The notes under the pieces are model-generated. The model searched no databases, had not been told where the DNA came from, and saw nothing but the letters and a program-made list of their open reading frames with translations. Source: an uncultured Clostridia bacterium (GTDB lineage: Bacteria > Bacillota > Clostridia > Christensenellales > UBA1242). From it: 32,292 nt of DNA. The stretch lies in NCBI GenBank assembly GCA_947598785.1, contig CANQFL010000001.1:76563-108854 (forward strand). Reading direction: 5' to 3'. Positions 32,182 to 32,292 of this stretch are shown here, in pieces (the stretch's first letter is position 1; each line of letters begins with the position of its first letter). The position numbers and the translations under genes are program-made.

Positions 32182-32210
32182 TTGACTTTTTCTATGGCAA
32201 GTGATAAACT
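32182..32210 (+). promoter_or_regulatory. Promoter of tRNA-Gly(TCC)
   Basis: TTGACT (32182-32187), 17 bp, TAAACT (32205-32210). The predicted +1 near 32217 is six bases before the mature tRNA end. Confidence 0.78.
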
Positions 32211-32222
32211 AGTAAAGCGTTT

Positions 32223-32292
32223 GCAGGTGTAGTTCAGTGGTAGAACACTAGCCTTCCAAGCTGGTTGCGAGGGTCCGATTCCCTTCACCTGC
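32223..32292 (+). tRNA. tRNA-Gly (anticodon TCC), cut at window end
   Basis: Acceptor GCAGGTG/CACCTGC pairs perfectly. D stem is GTTC/GAAC; anticodon stem CTAGC/GCTGG carries loop CTTCCAA (anticodon TCC, reading GGA). The window ends at position 72, so discriminator and CCA are not visible. The T loop is TCCGATT, again with C at position 55. Confidence 0.93.

Noticed and set aside
1-32292. Mobile element, prophage or CRISPR array
   Set aside because: No transposase, integrase, terminal repeats or regularly spaced repeats were found; gene content is mostly core chromosomal.

Overview
The window is strongly AT-rich chromosomal DNA with A/T-ending codons. Its genes suit a low-GC, spore-forming member of the Clostridia, probably an uncultured gut lineage (inference). 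Support comes from spmA/spmB, a BclA-like exosporium domain protein, a SpoVB-like flippase, RicT, AddAB, a DUF1540 protein and a T-box riboswitch. No transposase, phage gene, CRISPR array or rRNA is visible. The window opens inside a Ca2+-type P-type ATPase and closes inside a tRNA-Gly gene.

Layout. 1-4039: ATPase 3' end, then holB-ricT-trmN6-like, an overlapping operon that keeps the Bacillus holB-yaaT-yabB order. 4066-5141: spmA-spmB on the minus strand. 5225-7629: overlapping tatD-rsmA, a convergent double-cysteine-module protein (DUF1540-like) and stand-alone rplI. 7637-9755: a 56-residue small protein and two unrecognised proteins. 9882-11711: MOP-superfamily flippase and an HU-type protein. 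11734-14633: archaeal-type aspS with asnS behind one T-box leader whose specifier reads GAC (Asp). 14697-17049: exosporium-like jelly-roll protein, a YqzL-like small gene, recO and an unknown convergent protein. 17176-24274: a Myb/SANT-like regulator, then addB-addA. 24456-26795: a 779-residue protein with membrane segments, a long coiled coil and four AT-hooks, the most unusual gene here. 26825-32292: small membrane protein, PflX-like radical SAM enzyme, CNNM/CorC-type transporter, SecB-like protein, tRNA-Gly(CCC), galE, an anchored Ig-like surface protein and tRNA-Gly(TCC).

Two gene-start styles coexist. Many genes have a clear AGGAGG-type ribosome site. Six others (holB, tatD, the 7896 gene, addB, the radical SAM gene and the 32044 surface protein) have a sigma-A-like promoter whose -10 box ends exactly six bases before the ATG, which predicts leaderless mRNAs. 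Convergent gene pairs are usually separated by compact AT hairpins that can terminate in both directions.

The best candidates for undescribed biology are the membrane-tethered AT-hook protein, the regular leaderless promoter architecture, the Asp-sensing T-box placed over a paralogous AspRS/AsnRS pair, and two Gly tRNAs that both carry C instead of U at T-loop position 55.
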